From Symsagittifera roscoffensis (Eukaryota; Xenacoelomorpha; Acoela; Convolutidae): 64,000 nucleotides of DNA. Made by a program: the position numbers and the translations under genes. The stretch is from contig NC_087066.1 in NCBI RefSeq assembly GCF_963678635.1, positions 28,463,301-28,527,300 of the forward strand. The letters run 5' to 3'. The notes under the pieces were generated by a model. The model worked only from the letters and a program-made list of their open reading frames with translations. It searched no databases and was not told the DNA's origin. Below are positions 58,189 to 64,000 of this stretch, piece after piece (the stretch's first letter is position 1; every line of letters begins with the position of its first letter).

Positions 58189-58809
58189 TTATCTCAGTTT
58201 CTGCAAATCCACATGTAGGATAGCGTACAATTCCCTTGGGCTCAGTTTGCCCCTGTTTGGGTCATACACCGGCATTGAGACCTCTGTTATCCCTCTTTCA
58301 ATCATGAAGTCTCGTAATCTTGTTAGTGCCAATATCACGTGTTTGGGATCAATTGTGTTCCTGTCATTGACCCTCGTTACTAGGAAGCACAGATATTTGC
58401 CCGGGACTTGTGCCACTGACGGTGGAAGCGCTGCCATCCCTCCCAGTCCTGGTCTCTGTCTGAACAGAAACTCTACATTCTGGTACTCTCTTTTGAAGTC
58501 AGCTTCCAATCTTGATTTGAAACTCATGTCCGCCGTGATGCAGATCGCGCTGGTCCTGTTTGACAGGATGAAGTCGCTATTCGTTATCATGATGTTCTCC
58601 GAGTATTCATTGGGTATTTCGAATTTCGTTTTGAAATTCCGACCTATAGTAGGCTCTGGCTCTTCTTCCTCCAGTTCCAATTCGCTCGTTTCTCTCACTT
58701 CCTTGAGCTTCTTTATCATCAAATTTTCGGTGTGGGTAAGTCCTACCCCCACTCCCCGGACAAAAATATTTATCGACGTCCCCGTCGATGTTGTCGGGTC
58801 TGAATTGTC
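58189..58809 (-). pseudogene. Macro-domain-like module at the end of pol
   Basis: Same frame as the integrase ORF but behind an in-frame TAG (DIP, then TAG, then DNSDPTTS). An acidic linker (ELELEEEEPEP) leads to a domain whose order of elements matches the OARD1/TARG1 branch of macro domains: SAICITADMSFKSRLEADFK, VEFLFRQRPG, APGKYLCFLVTR-like VPGKYLCFLVTR, then VILALTRLRDFMIERGITEV, SMPVYDPNRGKL and LYAILHVDL. In the family these read nucleotide-bound ADP-ribose. Here the Gly-rich ligand loop and the catalytic Lys and Asp positions of OARD1 are not kept, so binding without catalysis, or no binding, is likely. The family call is by eye and should be tested. Confidence 0.55.
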
Positions 58810-61800
58810 CTAAGGAATGTCCAGTGGCCTGTCTGTTGCCGTCCATCCGAAAAGAGGGTCCTCTGTCTTCATGTAATTTGCTGCTGATACATCGACTTGC
58901 TGAATGCTTTGTCCTTCGCGGCTCTCGTCTTTGACATCACGCATCCACTCTAGAATCCTCAAGTTCGTGTTCTCCCTCCTCTCTATCTCACTCTGTTCGA
59001 GATCCGTTTCTACTTCTGGCGTCGAGTAATCATCCTGCGGATAATGACCACCATCGTCAATGACCTGCCATTCCTCTCCGGCTTCCAGTTCGCCTGCCTT
59101 CAGTAATTCCTCGCCCAAATTGTCTGGCTGTATCCTATCGATCAAGAAGTCATCCCCGTACCTGTTGTACCTCATGCCGGTGCGTTTACGATTGCCAGTC
59201 CTGGTTTCCGGTGGTGTTGGTCGATCCGGCTCCATCCACTTCGGCACCTCGTCTTGCTCCGGGTCGTCCCAGTCTTCTTCTACAAATGATCCTGCATCAG
59301 ACCCCACTCCTATCTTTTCATTGTCGTCCAAACTCAAGTTCTCATTACCATCATTTTTCTCTCGAGTACCTTTCTCATTCACTTCACACGCTGGCTCTAC
59401 CACCAGGTACTCAAGACCCTCCATGTCCTTCGGTATGCACCAATCCTCTGGAGACGGGACGTGAGGCTTCAGATTTTCATAATGTGCCGCTCGCCCAGTA
59501 CTCAAGCGATAGAACCGTCCTTGTTGATGAACCTCCGTTATCATGAATGGTCCCCTCCACTTCTTGAGTAGTTTCTTTGTTCCCTTGGGCGGTATTACAT
59601 TTTGGAAGACCCACACGTATTGGCCCACTTCATATGGCTTTGCTCTTAATATTTTTTCGTCGTATTTCCTGCGTTGCCTCATTCGCGCTTGCGCCGTGTT
59701 CCTCCTGCATAGCTCGTTCAACTCCTGTTGTCTTTTGATCGCTTCTTTCACATATGCCTGAGGCGAAGTCCTTTTCCCCTCGTATTCCGGGTAAAAGAAT
59801 GTCAGAGGCATTGCTCTCTCCCTGCCCGTCAACATCATGAAAGGACTGATGCCCGTAGTTGAGTGCTGTGTACTGTTGTAGGCTCCTACTACCTGTGGCA
59901 GGTATTTGTCCCAGTCCGTCATGTATCTTGAGCAGTACACCCTTAACATGTTGACCAGTGTCCTGTTTTGTCTCTCTACCAACCCATTGGTCTGCGGATG
60001 ATAGGTCGTCGAGTGTGCTTGAGCAATGTGCGATCTCTTCATCAATTCTTTTGTCAAGTCCCCCACAAAAGCTTTGCCGTTGTCCGACTGGAAAGTCATT
60101 GGACAACCATACCGCGATATCCAATGCGTTATCAGATGATCACATGTCTCTTCGGCCGAGGCTGTCTGGCACGGAACCGCTTCCGCCAACTTTGTGAAGT
60201 GATCTATTATAACCAGTATCTGGTTGTATCCCGACTCTGTCATGCAGATTTTTTGATGGTCTATCTGCACCACTTCATTGAACTCCGAGCTCTCAACGGA
60301 CTTGAGGGGAAACTTCATCTTCCTTGGGTCTTTTACCTGGAGACATGCCAGGCAGGCATTCACCCATCTCTCGCAAGCTTTTCTCATTCCTGGCCAATCA
60401 AATCTGTGAAGTATCCTTTGTTGTACTTTGTCTATCCCCTGGTGACCCATCTGGTCGTGTGATCTGAAAAGCACCTCTGTCTGGTACAATTGTGGTAGTA
60501 TGATGAGGTTGTGTTTGTGTAATATCTTTTCCTCATCTCTCCTCTTGCACGCTACCACTCCATCAGCTGTGTGATAAAGTAAGTCTTTCTTTTCTTTGTA
60601 GAACTGGCTCAAGATCTTGTAGCTGTCTTCCTCAAGTTCCCCCTTCTCCTTGACCCCCGACTGGATCCATTTGGAGAGGTTACTTGTCATTTTGTCATTC
60701 TTCTGGGCTCTTATTAGGTCTGAGAGCCTATATCTTGCCTTGACATGCTCCTTTAGCGCCATGATCTGTCCATTCATCTCACCAGGGTTGTGGATGTCAT
60801 CACTCAGTTTCACGCATATCATCCTTTTCACGATTTTCATATCATCTTCTGGCACCAGATTCGTTCTGATGTTTGAGTTGCATGATAGTTCCCTGAATGG
60901 TTTCCTTGCGACCGCAATTTTCTCAAGTTCCTCACCACCTCGCATCTCCTGTATGTCCATGTTGTATGTTCCTGAAGATGGATCCGTCTGTAACACCCTG
61001 TCGTGGTGCCTTGTCTTCTCTTCCGCCAGTATCATGCACAGACTGTCCTGGTTTTCGCTGCTCTCATCCGAGTCTTCATCCCATCCTTCACGCTCCCCGG
61101 ACAATTTTCCTTCTCCGGTTCCTTCTTCCGTGAACCTGGAACACTCCCCGGACTCTTGACCTAGTCCCAGGTGTTCAGTATCTTCCTTGAACGTCACTTT
61201 CTTTTTCCTAACCTTGGTCTGCTCCAGAATGTCTTCGGGGATTTTGTCAACTAGTGACCGCACGACATCTTTGCTGTCAGTGACGCTTCCTCTTGATGAG
61301 TCAGTATCGTTCACTGTCTCTTTTCTCCGAAGTATAGTGAATTCCGGTTTCTCTTTACCCTTCTCCTGTATCACTGGCTTATCATCTGATAGTTTCTCGA
61401 GCAACCTCATTAAGTCATCATCTATCTGTGCAGTTCCTGCTTCCACCTGGTTAAGATCATAGCCTTTTGCCTTGAGCGTCTCCTTCACGATCTTCGACTT
61501 GAGTATAATCTCAATCGGAATCCTCTTGCTCTTCCTCAAGATGGTCTTCTCTGGAGGCTCTTTAGGCAATTCAGGATGATCTTCTATCGGTTTGCCTGAC
61601 TTGTCCAGCCATCTCGTGAGTGGAAGACTGTCGTACGTTTCCTTGTCCATGAATGAGAAGCCATCTTTGATTTCAGGTCTGTCTGCTTCTCTTTGCTCTT
61701 GTCTCTCATAGAACTCCGTCTTCTTACTCAAGCTGTCGGCATTCTGATGTTTATCTCGCGTTCTATGCTCAATTATCATGTTGTATCCGTCTAGGCGAAC

Positions 61801-62028
61801 TATCCACCTCCCAATGTAACTTTGGTCCATTGAGTACGTTTTCAGCCAGCTCAGTGCTCTGTTGTCGACTCGCAACTTGAATGGCTCACTGCCCAGGTAT
61901 GCCCTGTATTTCTCGACAAAGGTAACCACCGCGAACATCTTAGCTTTCGGTGCTCCGTACTTCATTTCCGTGTCACTCAGGACTTTGCTCCCGTACGCTA
62001 TTGGTCTCAAGACTGTCTTCCCATACCA
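58810..62028 (-). pseudogene. pol: pol: RNase H C-terminal part, linker, integrase
   Basis: Continues the frame of the RT segment after an in-frame TAA (HQEQ, then TAA, then WYGKTVLRPIAYGSK). RNase H keeps LRVDN and NADSLSK, but the Glu motif reads APKAKMFAVV, with Lys where Glu is usual. After an acidic linker of about 400 residues comes a complete integrase. Counting from the Met 19 bp past the TAA, the HHCC zinc finger is H518, H523, C553 and C556. The catalytic triad is D584 (QIDHQK), D643 (QSDNGKAF) and E679 (LVERQN), with 35 residues between the last two. A GPF motif (KKWRGPFMITEV) lies at about 818. An acidic C-terminal tail of about 210 residues ends at DIP, then TAG. Ty3/gypsy type is certain. 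Confidence 0.88.
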
Positions 62029-64000
62029 TTATTGTTCTTGGTGGAGAATCCCAGAAATCGCGACTACCGACGCATCCGTGTCCAGCACGTACATCCCTTT
62101 CTCAGTCGGCATACCCAGTACTGGTGCCTCACATAGCTCTTTCTTTATCCTCTGGAATGACTCTTCTGCTGCGTTGTTCCACGTGAACTTCTTGCCCTTG
62201 TGTCTCATTAATTGTTGCATCGGGTATACCTTGTCTGCATAGCCTTTGATGAACTCTCTATAATAGTTAGCGAAACCCAGGAAGCTCATCAACTGGTGCT
62301 CTGTCTTCGGTGATTTCCAGGTCAGGACTGCTTCCACGGCCCCTTTGTTTGCAGCCGACAGCCGTATTCTCGAGTCTATCAAGTCGCCTTTGTCAAGAGT
62401 CGTAAAAAATTTTGCATCACCTAACTTCGAGAGGCTCTCATCAATCCTAGGTATGGGATAGGCATCCTTCACCGTGACGGAGTTCAGGTATCGAAAGTCA
62501 CAACAAAACCTCAACTGGTCGCCTTTCTTTTTGGCCATCACTACTCCACACGCCCACGGTGACTTGGATGGTTCTATCATGTCATACTCTAGTAACGTCT
62601 CGATCTCTTTTCTACACGCGTCCGATTTGTGTGGGGTCATGCGCCTCGCCCCCTCCCTGTGTGGTACCGCGTTTTCCTCAAGTTCTATTTCATGCTCAAC
62701 GAAATTACAACACCCGATATCCGCCTTATGCCTCGAAAAAACTTCCTCGTTCCGCTCTAGTACGTCCTTGATGGCTTCGAGCTGTTCATCTTTCAGTTTG
62801 TCCCTCAAATGTTCAATCTCCGGCAGGACCGGTTTTTCATTTTGCATTTCATCTAGTGTGGGTCGTTCTGGAAAGTTCGAACAGCTCGAAAGACCATCAT
62901 CCGTTTCTGACTTAAGTGATTTAATACGACCTGAAGAATCTTTTATTTTCTGCAATCGTCTCAAGATACAAATTTTGTCCCTGTGATTGGGACAATCAAC
63001 AACTTCATTTTGTTTTGAGTTCTCAATTGTTTCATATCGAGTTTTAACCGGTAAAGCATATCCCAGTTTCCTCCCTCTCTGTATCGTGATCGGTATATCA
63101 AGGGTATTCAACAAGACACTGACGCAGAGGCCGCTCTTCGTTATCGAAAATGATCTTCCTAAAACAGCAGCACTTTGACTATTAGGATTCGGAACTATGC
63201 ACACTTGCTTGTTGTCACTTAGTTCATTGTAATTTTTCATCCTCAAACTTACGATTGCCGCTTCATTAGCTTTTAGCCTCACCCTCCTACTCAAGAATAC
63301 CGGTGCTTTGTTTTCATTTGCCATTATTAAATTTACCGGTTTGATTGCGTACCTCCTATCCGGGTTCCGTATCCTGAACATTGCGTTATTTAGATCAATC
63401 GTTACGTCGAAATTCCTGATGAAGTCTCTGCCCAAAATGAATTGGTCAGATTCATCTAGGTTTTCTACCACGATAAAGCTCATCCACAGGTTACGTTCCC
63501 CCAAATTGAGGGCTATTATCGGCGTCCTGCCCAGCACCCGAAGGGCCCCTTTGTTTGCAGCCGACAGCCGTATTCTCGAGTCTATCAAGTCGCCTTTGTC
63601 AAGAGTCGTAAAAAATTTTGCATCACCTAACTTCGAGAGGCTCTCATCAATCCTAGGTATGGGATAGGCATCCTTCACCGTGACGGAGTTCAGGTATCGA
63701 AAGTCACAACAAAACCTCAACTGGTCGCCTTTCTTTTTGGCCATCACTACTCCACACGCCCACGGTGACTTGGATGGTTCTATCATGTCATACTCTAGTA
63801 ACGTCTCGATCTCTTTTCTACACGCGTCCGATTTGTGTGGGGTCATGCGCCTCGCCCCCTCCCTGTGTGGTACCGCGTTTTCCTCAAGTTCTATTTCATG
63901 CTCAACGAAATTACAACACCCGATATCCGCCTTATGCCTCGAAAAAACTTCCTCGTTCCGCTCTAGTACGTCCTTGATGGCTTCGAGCTGTTCATCTTTC
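62029..64000 (-). pseudogene. pol: pol: protease remnant, RT with catalytic core deleted, RNase H start
   Basis: The frame is open to the window edge. It reads, 5' to 3': RT N-terminal part (MTPHKSDACRKEIETLLEYD, WACGVVMAKKKG, LRFCCDFRYLNSVTVKD, FFTTLD), then a protease-like piece (LIDSRIRLSAANKG, then ILGRDFIRNFDV with the retropepsin LGRD). A linker follows, then the RT N-terminal part again, FFTTLD, the same short protease piece, and directly VEAVLTWKSPKTEHQLMSFL of the RT thumb/connection. All of the palm between FTTLD and VEAVL, including the YxDD motif, is absent, and the protease Asp motif reads DSR rather than D-S/T-G. RNase H begins with YVLDTDASV and breaks at a TAA. Confidence 0.85.
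62338..64000 (-). repeat. Tandem repeat, 1,206-bp unit, in pol
   Basis: 62338-62794 is repeated at 63544-64000 with no difference noticed; the second copy is cut by the window edge. The unit is 1,206 bp (402 codons), so the frame is kept through the junction. More copies may follow outside the window. Confidence 0.88.

Larger units (their letters stand above)
47600..64000 (-). mobile_element. Giant Ty3/gypsy-like LTR retrotransposon, 3' part, decayed
   Basis: At least 16 kb on the minus strand, running off the right end. Order from 5' to 3': protease remnant, RT (core deleted), RNase H, linker, integrase with GPF motif, macro-like domain, about 540 bp non-coding with a purine tract and splice acceptor, then a second coding region 'X' of about 2,900 codons. 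A second purine tract follows, then candidate 3' LTR sequence. GC content is visibly above the flanks and the hexamer CTTGAG is very frequent in sense orientation. In-frame stops of all three kinds and several frame changes show the copy is inactive. No 5' LTR or gag upstream of pol is in view. The boundary at 47600 is approximate. Confidence 0.8.

Noticed and set aside
59060-63667. Plus-strand open frames up to 170 codons opposite pol
   Set aside because: Antisense shadows of clearly recognised integrase/RT coding sequence.

Overview
The window is animal nuclear DNA, probably from an invertebrate; the phylum cannot be fixed from the sequence alone. It holds intron-containing metazoan genes with GT-AG splice sites: a LITAF-domain gene, a polypeptide GalNAc-transferase, an OST-alpha/TMEM184-family membrane protein, UBFD1, and a Src-family tyrosine kinase. 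The background is AT-rich, and much of the rest is repeats and mobile elements. All exon chains were built by hand from reading-frame continuity, splice sites and protein family resemblance. No search was run.

Layout. 1-3.7 kb is a degenerate satellite with a unit of about 80-90 bp. 4.6-6.1 kb holds non-LTR retrotransposon debris. 7.6-10.7 kb is the LITAF-like gene (+). 11.4-15.0 kb is a seven-exon GALNT10-like gene (-), convergent with it. 15-20 kb is gene-poor, with a dispersed repeat family, a SINE and a short DNA transposon that has a clear 8-bp target duplication. 20.3-25.4 kb is the TMEM184-like gene (-) with a dead LINE in one intron. 26.1-34.9 kb is UBFD1 (-); its 5.7-kb first intron holds a 1.47-kb tandem duplication and foldback elements. 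35-40.8 kb is rich in MITE-like inverted repeats. 40.9-42.2 kb is the large Src exon (+), ending at a splice donor inside the kinase domain. The remainder of that kinase is not in the window, so everything to the right appears to be intron or the gene is broken.

42.5-46.9 kb is an R2-type non-LTR element (-) with a PHD finger, RT, CCHC and restriction-like endonuclease. It is broken by frameshifts and has a 1,044-bp in-frame tandem duplication.

About 47.6-64 kb (-), running off the right edge, is a very large, decayed Ty3/gypsy-like LTR retrotransposon. It has a protease remnant, an RT that has lost its catalytic core, RNase H, a complete D,D-35-E integrase and a macro-domain-like module. 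Downstream of pol lies a second polyprotein region of about 2,900 codons ('X'). X carries a coiled coil, an SGNH (GDSL) hydrolase domain, a second degenerate SGNH-like module and about 1,850 residues I do not recognise. X is split by in-frame stops and by four frame changes that all go in the -1 direction. The element is visibly richer in GC than its surroundings and dense in the hexamer CTTGAG. It is the best candidate in the window for an unusual system.

The host genes are not functionally linked. Each has a 3' splice acceptor a short distance upstream of its start codon, consistent with 5'-UTR introns or spliced-leader trans-splicing.
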